Below, in pieces: positions 32,810 through 44,398 of a DNA stretch of 59,700 nucleotides; within the stretch, counting starts at the first letter, position 1; every line of letters begins with the position of its first letter. Location of the stretch: contig JNVV01000100.1 of NCBI GenBank assembly GCA_000733355.1, positions 1 through 59,700 on the forward strand. Direction: 5' to 3'. A program made the translations under genes and the position numbers. Under the pieces are notes generated by a model. It was not told where the DNA came from, ran no database searches, and saw only the letters and a list, made by a program, of their open reading frames with translations. This DNA comes from Falciphora oryzae (lineage: Eukaryota > Ascomycota > Sordariomycetes > Magnaporthales > Magnaporthaceae).

Positions 32810-34999
32810 ATGGATTGGCATCGCTTCCTGGTGTCTGCCACGCTGATCCTCATCCGTATCTGGCTTTTCCCGATCGTCTACCTCCTCGAGCGAAGGCGCA
32901 GAAACAGACCAGCCCGCAATCGACGATTTCCGAGATGGGGCACCGTGAGGTGGATCATAAACCTCATCCCCAAAGGCTTTTGGGGATCACGACCAACGAC
33001 AAGGAAAAGCAGTAAAGACTTGACTGCCGCTCCCATCTCCTCCGCCGCCGCCAACGCCGCCGCCACCGCCGATGCCCCCAGCGACGATGTCCCGATCCCT
33101 GAAGACCCGTGGGTGACAGCGCACGAGACCAATGTCCGCAACAGCCCCCTATACCGTATGCCCGAGGAGGTGTTGCTGCACATCATGGAGTCCCTCGACG
33201 CTCCCGCCCTCTATTGCTTCCGCCAGAGCTGCCGTCGCGGGCTACGCCTCGTCGCCCCGGACGTCGTGACGGCTAACGCACCGGCGCCCTGGGAGACCGA
33301 GACTAGCGGCGGCAGGGCCGGCGGTGGAGGCGGTGGCAGCGGTGGCAGCGGTGGCAGCGGTGGCAGCAGTGGCATCCGCGGCGGCATGGGCGGCGGCGGC
33401 GGGGTCACCAGCGCACTACTGGGCGGGCGATCGGCCTGGGGCTGCGCGGCCGAGCCGCCGTGGCAACAGCACTTTGTGACGGCACGCGACCTAATCGGCC
33501 AGGCGCTGCGGCGCGATCTGCTATGCGCGTCCTGCCGCGACGTGAGGTCCGGGTGGGAGCGGCCGCTGGCCGTGGTCAACGCGGTCCGTCGCGGCCTACG
33601 CTGCGACGGCTGCAGCGCATCAGAACGTAGGGATCGGCACCACCCGGCGCTGCTCTTCTCGGCGCGGATGCGCGCCGGCCGCCCTCCCACCGGGGGCCGC
33701 CTGTGCCGCGGTCGCGAGGGCCGGATACGGCTGTGCACACATGTCACGATCGGGTGGGACCAGGTCGAGAGCGCGGCATGGTCGGCGGCCAAGGAACAGC
33801 GCCGGGGGGACCGCCGGGTCACGTTGCGATGCATGCACAAGTCTCACGACTTTGGTGGGCATGTCGCCGAGGACGACTTGGGGAGCAAGGAAGACAGGGA
33901 GGGCGAGGACGACTGGGAGAGCAAGACCGAGTACCAGCGACGGCGGTGGAGGTTTTTCCGGGAAGACACCTCGAGAGTGTGGGGGCAGTACCCAGAGGTG
34001 ATCGTGGAGCCGCCGCCAAGAGGTAGTGCGTTTGGGTGGAAGCCGGACCCGACGGCGCGGGAGGAGAAGGACGCGGTGGCGAGCGTGCTCGTGCGGCGCG
34101 TGTCGGCGCCCTTCTACCTCAAGACGCGACCGGCGAGCGTCGAGGAGCTTCTGCGGATGCTGAGGAAAACCGGCATGCACGAGACTATCACAACCTGCCC
34201 ACACATCACGTTTGACGAGGTGGTCCGACGCTCCTTCGACCCGAACGTCTGCGCGTGCATCGGCCGGGGCAAGGTCCAGGTGCACCACCAGCACGAGGAG
34301 CCAAACGCCGGGTGCTGCATGTGCCACTACATCCAGACTGGCGGGAAAGAGTCGATATTCTGCGGCACGCTGGACCCATATCTTCCCTGGAGCACCGATC
34401 TGTCCGACGACGAAGCTTCTGCGACGAGGCCGTGGCATCACCAGCGCCCCAGCCGTGCCAGACACCGGCCGACCCGGCACGGGACCTCGTGCAACGAGTG
34501 CCTCTCCGAGTACTGGTGGGTGTCCAACCCGGGCCTGTCGCAGATCCTGCGGCTGGTCAGCACGACGCCCGACTGGGGCGTGGACGGCCCGCTGGACCCG
34601 CGCTGGCTGCGGCTCGTCGACTCCAACTGCCGCGGCGACGAGCAGGGCAAGGGCGGCAATGGGGACAAGGTAAATAGGGACGATGGACGAGACGCAGAGG
34701 AGCAGGACCCGCTCACGCGCAACCTACTATGGTGCCCCAGCGACAGCAACGGCGGGCGGCAGTGCGCGGTGGCGCGGCGCGGGCGGGCGTGGGGCCACGG
34801 GCTGGAGCGGGCGCGCGACGGCATCTTCGAGCTGGGGCACGTCTACCTCAACACGGGCGCCATCGGCAGCTTCTTTGCGGCCCTGGTGTATGGCGGTGAC
34901 AGGTGGGAGTCCTCGCCGGCGTCAGTCAGGAATCGCCGCGGCAGAAGCAGAGGCGCCGTCGGGTTCCTCTCCCAGGAGCTGATTCTCGGCGGTATGTAA
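32810..34999 (+). CDS. F-box protein with N-terminal membrane segment
   Basis: Single exon, 729 residues from the first in-frame ATG (GATACAATGG). Residues about 5-25 ('FLVSATLILIRIWLFPIVYL') are strongly hydrophobic and followed by RRRRNR, so a signal anchor is likely. An F-box-like motif lies at about 112-150 ('SPLYRMPEEVLLHIMESLDA', 'LYCFRQSCRRGLRLV'). A Gly/Ser-rich linker (GGGGGGSGGSGGSGG, about 170-200) follows, coded by GGT/GGC repeats. Cys pairs ('CASC', 'CDGC', 'CMCH', 'CNEC') are spread over the C-terminal half and could bind metal. F-box proteins recruit substrates to SCF ubiquitin ligases through Skp1; the substrate is unknown here. The C-terminal half resembles uncharacterised fungal proteins only. 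Long antisense frames are GC shadows. Confidence 0.78.
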   Translation: MDWHRFLVSATLILIRIWLFPIVYLLERRRRNRPARNRRFPRWGTVRWIINLIPKGFWGSRPTTRKSSKDLTAAPISSAAANAAATADAPSDDVPIPEDPWVTAHETNVRNSPLYRMPEEVLLHIMESLDAPALYCFRQSCRRGLRLVAPDVVTANAPAPWETETSGGRAGGGGGGSGGSGGSGGSSGIRGGMGGGGGVTSALLGGRSAWGCAAEPPWQQHFVTARDLIGQALRRDLLCASCRDVRSGWERPLAVVNAVRRGLRCDGCSASERRDRHHPALLFSARMRAGRPPTGGRLCRGREGRIRLCTHVTIGWDQVESAAWSAAKEQRRGDRRVTLRCMHKSHDFGGHVAEDDLGSKEDREGEDDWESKTEYQRRRWRFFREDTSRVWGQYPEVIVEPPPRGSAFGWKPDPTAREEKDAVASVLVRRVSAPFYLKTRPASVEELLRMLRKTGMHETITTCPHITFDEVVRRSFDPNVCACIGRGKVQVHHQHEEPNAGCCMCHYIQTGGKESIFCGTLDPYLPWSTDLSDDEASATRPWHHQRPSRARHRPTRHGTSCNECLSEYWWVSNPGLSQILRLVSTTPDWGVDGPLDPRWLRLVDSNCRGDEQGKGGNGDKVNRDDGRDAEEQDPLTRNLLWCPSDSNGGRQCAVARRGRAWGHGLERARDGIFELGHVYLNTGAIGSFFAALVYGGDRWESSPASVRNRRGRSRGAVGFLSQELILGGM

Positions 35000-36651
35000 G
35001 CCAGCGAGCTGACTGTCTTTGGGACAAACGGTCTGCAGCGAGTGGTAATCTGGAATGTGGCTTGCAGGGGGCTGCGGATAGGCCGCCAACAAACGGGCGG
35101 AAATGAGTCGGGCAAGCACCGCCTCCTGCTTACTGCAAAAGCTGGGAGGCTACGCCGCACCCAAAATTACGACCCGTGCAGCCTGGCTCTTGTGCTTCGG
35201 GTTCGAACCTAATCTCGTCGCCAGGCAATCAAAATCCTTTCACTCGGAAGCAACGACCATGACAGCAGGATGGGGAAAGCGCAAAGCACTGCTCAGGCCC
35301 GCAGTGGAAGGCGCGGGGACGTTCGCCTCTGGCGAGAGCTGCCCGTCATTTTGAGTTTCAGTTCCCCCACTCGGCTTCTCGACATGGATGGTGTTGTACC
35401 GTGTATTGAACCGTGTATTGAACGGTCTGGTGAAAGGGAAAGGGATTAGGGTGCAACGCGCTTGGCTGGTCAGCACGCCATGACACGCGTAACCTGTCAT
35501 GTTATCTTGCCCGCCGTATTGAACCTGAATGAGGCGCAGTCTTCACCAGCAGAGTTGGTCAGAGGCCTTGCAGAACCGTTTGCAAGGTCTTTGCATTGCG
35601 AGCAGTGTCCAGATAACCAAATTACCCTCTGTTCGATCACCGACTGGAAAATACGGCGAATACGACGGGACAACGAACGTCCCAAACAAAGCGGGAAAAA
35701 AATCCGTGTTGGTCCCCACGCTCGGGGCTCAGGTTTCCTCCGAAGTCCGTCAGCCCAGCTTATTGCACGCTATCGTGGACCCCGGCAGGCCATCGCGGCC
35801 TATCACGACCCCTGCCTCCCGCACAGAGGCCCCGTTTCCTCCGCGCGGCGCCCAGAAGCGAGCACGGGTAGCTCAAGCCTCAACACACCCATGTTGCCTT
35901 GTCGCTGTGCTGTCTGCCCGACCCCCGACGCCGCCGGATTAGAATAGAAGCTGCTGACTGTCACGAGGAAGATACATGTCTGGCCTTCCCGCCCCAAACC
36001 CGTTCCCTCGACTCCAGGGCCGTGGCCGACTGCAGCGAGCGCCCCCTGCTCAGCCCCAATCGCTGCACCAGCCGTCCGTTCGTTCAGCATTCTGCTCCTC
36101 CTGCTTTGCCAGCGTCGAGGATAACGGAGTAATCGATTGGCATCCGCGGATCCTGCTGCGTCGTATACTCTCGCATCTTCGGGCTCGGCTGGCGCTATTT
36201 GTTTCCCCTGCCTCCCATCTTGGTCAAGTTCCTCGGGTTGGTGGTCTGCGAAGTTTTTCAACTTGCATTTTTGACCGCGTCAGCATCCCCTTTTGGTGCT
36301 GTTTCTGCATTTCTCCCGTTTTGGTTACGACGAGCTTCAGCCGCACCACCAGGACCCTTTTTCTTCTACATATTTCTCTTCTTGTTCGGACGGCTCTGGC
36401 AATGGATTCCGGGACGCACTGTTGAAATTGCGATAAGGTCATAACCAGAGAAAAGAGAGAGGACTACTTCGGCTCCGCGCATCGGGCCTGGACATCCCCA
36501 CCGGCCCTCTGATAAATCCGATTTGGCCCAGCGTCAACATCCATCCGTCCCGCCGCACCGACCAACGGTTCTGCTCCATCGACTTGGGCGCACGCATTGA
36601 AGCCGCCCGTCGCGCCGCTGCTCTAGCGGCCGACACCGACCACCAGCAGCC
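35000..36651. other. Gene-poor region upstream of the ABC transporter
   Basis: About 1.65 kb. No domain in any frame. A 14-bp unit (CCGTGTATTGAA) is repeated in tandem at about 35398-35425. Presumably holds the F-box gene terminator and the ABC transporter promoter and 5' UTR; the last 80 bases have pyrimidine-rich and CACC-rich sequence just before the ATG. Confidence 0.45.
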
Positions 36652-39600
36652 ATGGCGTTCATCCGCCAGACGTTCACTCTCTTCAACAAGAATTTGCTGT
36701 GAGTTCATTGTTGTCCATCTTCTCCTTTCGATCCCCAGCACAGGCACTGACAGGCGTGGCAGTATTATCTTCTGGCGGCATCCGCTCGCAACTATTCTTC
36801 GAGCCCTCATCTTGCCCATTATCATCACCGCTTTCCTCACCTTTGCTCAAGTAAGTAAACATCTGGCCACGCCTTTCCCAAAACTGCAAGCTGACCTCGA
36901 CCGAAACCTAGCGGTTGTTTGTTCCGCCCGCCAAGAATGGTATCACCAGCCCGCGAGCCATCAGGGGGTTTGCCGATGCCCTGGGCCTAGGCGCTCGCAC
37001 AGGCAGGTCCACTGTTGCCTTTGTCGATTCGGGCTTCCGTGATGGCGATATCTCGCGTGTAATAGCCAACCTGACAAGCCAGGTCGAGGGTGCCGGCAAG
37101 ACGGTCAAGCGCCTGTCCAACGAGAACGACCTCGGCACCATCTGCCGCTCCAACCTCTACGCCGTCTCCAGCTGCTACGGCGCCGTCGTCTTCCGGAGCT
37201 CGCCCTCGGAGGGCAACGGCGGTTTCTGGAACTACACTATCCGCCTCGATGGCAGTATCGGCAGCGGTGCCAGGTATGACGTCGACGAAGACGACAACGA
37301 CGCCCAGGTCTTTGTCCTGCCCTTCCAGCGCGCCGTCGATGCCGCAATCACCGGCCTCAACTCAAGCTCGAACCAGGCCCCCCTGCCATCCAAAACTGAT
37401 GAGTACTTCTTCACCAAGCTCACCAACGAGGAGCGCAACGAGGAAATTCGCGTCAACTACCAGTCCGCCGTCACCAACTTCATGGGCGTGGCTTTCATCG
37501 CCGGTATGATTGGCGTCTCGTACCACCTCACGGGTTTCATGGCCACTGAGCGCGAGATCGGAATGTCCACCCTGATCGAGTCTATGATGGCCAGCAGGCA
37601 CCCCTGGCTCTCCCAGGCCGCCCGCTTGTTCTCGTACCACGCCGCCTTTTCCGCCATCTACGCTCCGGGATGGATCCTCGGCTGCCTCATCATACGGGCC
37701 GGCGTCTTCCCCCACACCAGCGCCCTCTTGTTTGTCCTCTACCACCTCACCGCCGGCTTCGCCTTGGCGTCCAACTCCATCCTGGGCGCCGCCTTCTTCA
37801 AGAAGGCCCAGCTCAGCGGCGTTACCGTCACCATCCTCTTCTGCGTCCTAGCCATACTGGCCCAGGCAATCTCGTACCCCAGCACCGGCGCCGTCGCTGT
37901 CCTCAGTCTTCTCTTCGCCCCATGCAATTATGTCTTCTTTATCACCAACACCGCCCGCTGGGAGCGCGAAAAGTGGCCTTTGGACCTCCTCGCTGTCCCG
38001 CCGGGAAGCGCCTGGAACATGCCCGCTGTCTGGCTCTGGGTCTTCCTTGGTCTCCAGACCTTTCTTTATCCCATCCTGGGCGCCTTCATCGAGCGCTACC
38101 TCTACGGCACTGGCACTCAGGGTCGCACCATTGTGTACAACCAGGACAACGCCAATACGCCCGCAGTCCAGCTTGATGGGTTCACCAAGATCTACGCCCC
38201 TGGCTTCATCAGGCGCATGTTCTCCTTTATCTCCAAGCCCAAGGAACCCGTGCGAGCCGTCGATGGACTTACTCTCAGCGCCGGCCGCGGCCAGATCCTG
38301 GCTCTCCTGGGTGCCAACGGTTCGGGAAAGAGTACCACGCTCGACTCTATTGCGGGCATTGGGAAGCTTACCAGCGGTAAGATCACCATCGACGGGACCG
38401 GCGGCCTCGGAATCGCACCTCAGAAGAACGTCCTCTGGGACGAGGTAACCGTTTTGGAGCACGTCAAGATCTTCAATCGGCTCAAGTCTCCCAATAAGGT
38501 GGCCACCAGGCAGGAACTTTCCGACCTCGTCTTCGCCGTCGATCTGGCAAAGAAGATAAGGGCTCATTCGAGCACACTCTCGGGCGGCCAGAAGCGCAAG
38601 CTGCAGCTCGCCATGATGCTTACGGGAGGCAGCGCCGTCTGCTGCGTTGACGAGGTCAGCAGTGGACTCGACCCGCTGAGCAGGAGGAAGATCTGGGACA
38701 TTCTTCTTGCCGAACGCGGCAAGCGCACCATGATCCTGACGACGCACTTCCTGGACGAAGCCGACCTCCTCGCCGACCACATCGCCGTGCTTTCCAAGGG
38801 CACTCTCCGCGCCGAAGGATCTTCAGTTGAGCTCAAGGATCGACTGGGCGGTGGCTATCGCATCCACTTCCTCAAGACCTCGACCCTCCGGGATGGCCCT
38901 GTGGTGGAAGGCGTGGTCAAGAAGGTCGCCTTCGACATCGTCAGCTACATCGCGCCCTCGTCGGCCCTCGCAGCCAATGTCATCCGCACCCTCGAGGCCC
39001 ACGGCATCCGCGACTACCGCTTCTCTGGCCCCACCATTGAGGACGTCTTCCTGCAGCTTGCTGAAGAGATCAAGGGCGAGACATCGGCTCCTGGCAGCAA
39101 GGACCAGGGAGCGCCTGACGGCGTCCTGGCTGCTTCGCCGGTGGAGCAGGCAGATGAGAAGGGCATGGAGCTCCTCTCGGGACAGAAGGTTGGCATCGTC
39201 AAGCAGGCTATGGTGCTATTCATGAAACGATGCATTATTTTCAAGCACAACTGGTTCCCATCTCTGGCGGCCTTTGCCATCCCCGTCCTCGCGGCCGGTC
39301 TGGTGACGCTCTTTATCCGAGGCCAAAAGCCCGTCGGCTGCGCTCCGGAAGCCTTCGCAGGAAGAAGACGGACTCGCAACATCTTCAACGACGCCCAGAA
39401 CCTCTTCCTGGTTGCCGGCCCGAGGTCCAAGTTCTCGGCCCAGACGCTCCTGTCCGTGTTCGGCCCGATGGTGGCCGGAACGGGCGGCGGTAGCGGCAAT
39501 AGCACTGGCTTGGTCGGACTCGCCCGCAACATCTCGCTCGTTGACACTCTTGACGAGTTCAACCGGCGCATCACCGACCAGCGCAAGAATATCACGCCCG

Positions 39601-41898
39601 CGGGCCTGTGGCTTGGCGATTCAGGAAGCGCACCGACACTCGCGTACAACGTCATCCCAGAGACCATCAACGCTTTCTTCGGGCAGAATCTGCTGAACTC
39701 GCTGACCACCAACCAGACCCTCGCGGCGACCTACTCGCCCTTCGACATTCCCTGGTCGCCCGATGCCGGCAACTCGCTCCAGATGCTTGTTTATGTCTGT
39801 CTTGCCTTGGCTGCCTACCCCGGCTTCTTCGCTCTTTACCCCAACCTCGAGCGTCGCCGCCAAGTCCGTGGCCTTCAGTACTCCAACGGCGTCCGTCAGT
39901 TCCCGCTCTGGATCGCCTACGTCGGCTTCGACTTCTCGATTGTGCTCGCTTCGTCGGCCCTGGCCGTCATCCTCTTTGTCGCCCTCTCGAGTGTTTGGTT
40001 CCACCTTGGCTACATCTTCCCCATCCTGGTCCTCTACGGTCTCTCCTCCATCCTTCTTGCCTACATTATCTCTATCTTTGCCAAGAACCAGCTCTCGGCT
40101 TACGCCTTCACTGCGGGCTTCTCGGTTCTTGGCTTCCTCGGATACTTGATCGGTAAGTCAGGCACTCCTTCCACGTCTCAAACGTGCAAGGCGAAGAACT
40201 ATTAACTAACCACTTGACTTTGTTCTGCTAGCATACATGAGCATTCTCACGTTCGCCCCCGTGAACAAGGTGGACCAGACGCTGGAGATCGGCCACTATG
40301 TCATCAGCGCTGTTTTCCCCATCGGCTCGGTTGTCAAGGCATTCTTCGTCACGCTTAACCTCTTCTCGGCCGCCTGCGACGACCAGAGGTTGACGGACAA
40401 CCCGGCCGGCATGAAGTATTACGGCGGCCCGATCCTGTACCTCGTCATACAGCCCATCGTCTACTTCCTGCTCCTTCTCTGGATCGATAGCGGCACCATC
40501 AAGGCCACCTTCCAGCGCATCTTCTCGCGCAGAAAGACACCAGCAGCAGGGACACCCCCGACCGAGGCCCTTGACGAGGAGGTGGCGGCTGAGCTTGCGC
40601 GCATCACGTCAGGTGCTGCTGGAGCAAAGGACGCCGGGCGCGGAAAGGGGCCTATCGATACGGGCAACGATGGTCTGCAGGTTGTGCACCTGACCAAGAC
40701 GTTTGGCAAGAACACTGCTGTGGACAACGTCACCTTCGGCATCAAACGCGGCGAGGTCTTTGCGCTCCTGGGACCCAACGGTGCCGGAAAGTCCACTACC
40801 ATTTCCATGATCCGCGGCGACATCCAGCCGGACCGTGCTGCGGGTGGTGACGTCTTTGTGGAGGGTGTCTCGGTCACGCGTAGGCTGGCTGCGGCGCGCG
40901 CAAACCTGGGAGTGTGCCCGCAGTTCGACGCCGTGGACACCATGACGGTTCTGGAGCACCTGCGATTCTACGCCCGCGTTCGAGGCATTCCCGATGTGGA
41001 CCACAATGTCGAGGCTGTCATCAAAGCCGTCGGGCTTGAGAACTTCCGCGACCGCCAGGCTCTCGCGCTTTCGGGCGGCAACAAGCGCAAGCTGTCTTTG
41101 GGTATCGCCCTTATGGGTAATCCTTCGGTCGTGCTGCTCGATGAGCCGTCTTCGGGCCTGGATGCCGCCGCTAAGCGTATCATGTGGCGCACTCTCGCTG
41201 CTACCGCTCCCGGCCGATCCATTCTTCTGACCACACACTCGATGGAGGAGGCGGACGCACTTGCCGGGCGGGCGGGTATCCTTGCGCGCCGCATGCTCGC
41301 CATGGGCTCGGCGGACGACCTCAGGCAACGGTTCGGCAACCTGCTGCATGTTCACATCGTCTGCAAGGGTGCACCGCACACGACCCCCGAGCACGTGGCG
41401 CACATCCGGAACTGGATCGCGCAGACCCTACCGGGCGCCGAAGTTGAGCCGAAGTCTTACCACGGCCAGATGCGGTTCTCGGTTCCCGCGTCGCACATCC
41501 CGGGCGGCGAGAAGGCTGCTCACGGCGGTGTTCCCAACCCCTGGGCCGAGGCCGGCAAGCCTCCTGCGGCCGAGGACGGCAACGGGGACATGGCGGACAT
41601 CACCGACGAGATAAGGAGCGCGAGCGAGGCCCCCGCCTCTTCGTCGGCCCACTCGCAGAGCGCTATCGGGCAGCTCGTGGTCATGCTCGAGGAGCAGAAG
41701 ACGGCGCTTGGTATCCAACACTACAGCGTCAGCCCCACAACTCTCGACCAGGTCTTCCTGACCATCGTCGGCAAGCACAATGTGCGCGAGGAGGGCTACG
41801 AAGATGGCCACGAGAAGTTTGGCCACGCCGTTGCCAGGAACCTGCGCGAGGGCGCCGGTGTTGTCGTTGAGCGGGCGGCGATCCCTGGACACCTATAG
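36652..41898 (+). CDS. ABCA-type full-size ABC transporter
   Basis: Four exons: 36652-36698, 36763-36850, 36912-40152 and 40232-41898. All introns have GTRAGT donors, and the summed length (5043 nt) is in frame, giving 1680 residues, normal for the family. Layout: short cytosolic start (MAFIRQTFTLFNKN), first helix 'HPLATILRALILPIIITAFL', large extracytosolic loop, six-helix cluster, NBD1 with Walker A 'GANGSGKST' (about residue 512), signature 'LSGGQKRKLQLA' (about 601) and H-loop 'LTTHFLDEADLL'; then a second membrane half and NBD2 with 'GPNGAGKST' (about 1305), 'LSGGNKRKLSLG' (about 1405), Walker B 'VVLLDEPSSGLD' and 'LTTHSMEEADAL'. NBD1 Walker B reads 'CVDEVSSGLD', Val for the usual Pro. 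ABCA transporters move lipids or amphipathic compounds; the cargo here is unknown. Confidence 0.93.
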
Positions 41899-42841
41899 AC
41901 ACGGTGTAGATCTGTGGGTTTGTGATGAATTTTGTCGTTTTCTTCTGGATGTACTCCCATTTACTTGGTGTCTTCTTTCCTTGTTTTATCTATCAGGATA
42001 TTCTGGTAAACCTTAGACATAAGATCCTACCATATACAGAGCATAGAACTTTTTTTTCCCCCGTTCATTTAATTCTTCCCTTCCCTGATCAATTTTCTTG
42101 TGGGATATACGTCAAAAACAGTCTGTTGGAATCGCAAATCTTTTTGTGACATGTCTTCCCGTGGCGCCGTGCACAGTCGGTATAGAATTAGAAACTCCAA
42201 TAGATGGTTCTGCTCCCCCTCCTGAAAAGAAAGAAAGAAAAAAGTGATGTCTCAGTCGCGCACGCGGTCTTTTTGGTGTCGTTTGCTCATTTCTTGGGGG
42301 CATCATCCCCTGCTGGGATTCATGTCTCAGCGGGTGACATGCTTTGTCTCGACAGCAGACCGCAATTTCAGAGGGAAGTAGGTGGCTGGCGAACATTCCA
42401 GATTTTTGCTGGCACGCAGACTACGCGCGCACTATTTTTTCCAGATCAAAGAAAGAGAAAGCGCGAAGACTAGAGTTTCATATTTCCCGCCGCGGGGATT
42501 GGAAGCTTGGATATTGGAAGGGTTCTGGCGGCGGCAGGAGAGCTGAAAATTACGACTTGTATTTTCCTCAGCGTTGGACGCTCCATATATCACATATCAC
42601 TTACAGACGGCTGCGGCTGTGGTTTGCCCCGGGCCATCAATAGGGCTGCCTCCCCTGCTTGTGAGCATCTGGAAGGGAGCTGTGGATGCGTTTGTAGAAA
42701 GCCCGGCCTCCTGCCTCCTCTCAACACTTGCCATCGACATAGACAGAGCCATACCTTCGTCTTTCTAGACTGTCCACCGGCCCATTCTACGCCCTGTGGC
42801 TTCGATCGCCGTCAGAACAACACCATTGCCCGCATCCCAAG
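41899..42841. other. Region between the ABC transporter and the next gene
   Basis: About 940 bp. The first 200 bases are AT-rich and T-rich, fitting the transporter 3' UTR. The frame at 42507-42851 encodes a Cys-containing peptide ('ACEHLEGSCGCVCRKPGL') that might be an upstream exon of the following membrane protein, but no splice path was convincing. Confidence 0.4.
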
Positions 42842-44100
42842 ATGCCCCTGACCCCAGATCACGCCGCGCCGGGCGGAGAGCGGCAAACGGCCGGCATCGC
42901 TGAGGTATTGGCACGACACATGGCGGGCACCACTGTGCCCCAGAATTCGGCCTCTTCCCAGACACAATCTACTGGGAATGATCTGGTATCCAGCTTGGGG
43001 TCGGTTCGCCCACCACGACATCATCCACTCGCCATTGCCCACTCGTACTGACACCCCAGACAAATGGGAATAGCTACAAGACGTTCAAACGCGGCACACC
43101 CAACCTCATTACCCACCGAGACACGGCGCCCACCAGCACCACCGACCCCGGCACCGCCCCGACTCTCTCTCCGGGTGGGGCCAGCGCCGGCCACAGCTCC
43201 GTCAGCCCGGGCGCGTCGGCCGCCATCGCTGTCGGCGTCGTCCTCTTCGTCATCGCCCTTGCGGCCCTCGGGCTCCGCAACACGGGTAAGAGGTGGAGAG
43301 GACGAGACGGCCACGGCGACGAGCAGAAGACGGACGAGGAGGCCACGGCGGCGCGCGAGGACAGCAACAGCAGCGGCGGCGGCGACAGCAAGGATGACGA
43401 TGCGCGCCGCCCCCAGCCCGCGCCGAGATCTACAGGCACGGCACTACAGAAGCAGCTGCAGCTGCAGCTGGAACAGCGACCATTGCGGCCTGACACGCTC
43501 CTAGTCGGGGCCATCGGACCAGAGCTCACAAGCGGTCGCGGCAACGATGCGCGCCGGCGGCCTCAGCTTGTGCCGAACACATCTACGTCCACGGCACAGA
43601 AGCAGCAGCAGCAGCAGCAGGGGCAGCAATCGCCACAGCACAAGAAGAGCCTACATGTCGCCGTCGGAAAAGAGATCGCCGGCGCCGACGGCCCGGAGCT
43701 GCGCCACCCAACGCCCATCTCGCCCGGCGTCGGCGGCGGCGGGGACTTGTCGGCGCTGCTGGGCACGGGTGGTGGTGGCGGCGCGTCGACGATCCTCCCG
43801 CCGATCCTGACGCCCGGCTGGTGCCCGACGCCGACGCCGCCGCCGGGTGGGGCTTCCGCGCCGTCGTCGTCGTCCACCTCGCCACATGGACAGCAGCACC
43901 GGCAGCAGCGGCGGGGACCCGGAGGCGACGTGGCGTGCGGCAGCAGCAACCAGATTAGCCGTGACATCGCGCCGTTCCAGGGACAGGAGGACTTGGTGGG
44001 TGGCGAGCAGCGGCGGGAGCAGGAGAGGCGGGAGAGGTTGGCGGAGCTGATGCGGCGGCAGGGGGAGGTGGGAGTTACGGCTGGTAGAAAGCAGTATTAG
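42842..44100 (+). CDS. Single-pass membrane protein with low-complexity cytosolic tail
   Basis: The second exon (43060-44100) is the secure part: a Thr/Pro/Ser-rich stalk ('DTAPTSTTDPGTAPTLSPGG'), one helix 'AAIAVGVVLFVIALAALGL', then a basic stop-transfer (RNTGKRWRGR) and a long tail rich in Gln (QKQQQQQQGQQ), Gly and Pro, ending 'RREQERRERLAELMRRQGEV'. I joined it to 42842-42985 because a GTATCC donor and a CCCCAG acceptor keep phase 0, giving 394 residues. However, that first exon has no signal peptide, so the true 5' end may lie further upstream, possibly including the Cys-rich frame before 42842. The layout (extracellular domain, Ser/Thr stalk, one helix, disordered tail) is common among fungal cell-wall-stress-sensor-like proteins; function unknown. 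Confidence 0.6.
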
Positions 44101-44398
44101 GTACCTAGGCATAGAGGTTCGGGATATTTTGTGTCCTCGACTCTGTTTCCAGCTGGCCCCGGTGGTGGTCAGAGGCTCAGGGTCCGAGCACAGGGGTGGG
44201 GAGGCAGCTGGGGCTGTCGCGCAATAACAAGGTGGCATTTGGAGGCGGCTGGTTGTTGTGAATGAAGCGCTGGTTCGAAATACAAGGAATGAACTTGGGG
44301 TATAAGGCCATGGTCAATATGGATCCTCCGGTGCCATTGTTCCCGCTTCCTCCCTGCCACGCAAAGGCCGACAGACCGCCTATGTCTGCCCTCCGTTT

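Noticed and set aside
33211..34480. Two long minus-strand frames opposite the F-box gene
   Set aside because: Low-complexity Arg/Pro-rich shadows of a GC-rich coding sequence.
36199..36444. Hydrophobic 81-residue frame
   Set aside because: No conserved motif, in T-rich upstream sequence of the ABC transporter; likely chance.
37848..38780. 310-residue open frame antisense to the ABC transporter
   Set aside because: It lies wholly opposite the conserved NBD1 and membrane region; GC-rich codon bias creates antisense frames. No domain.
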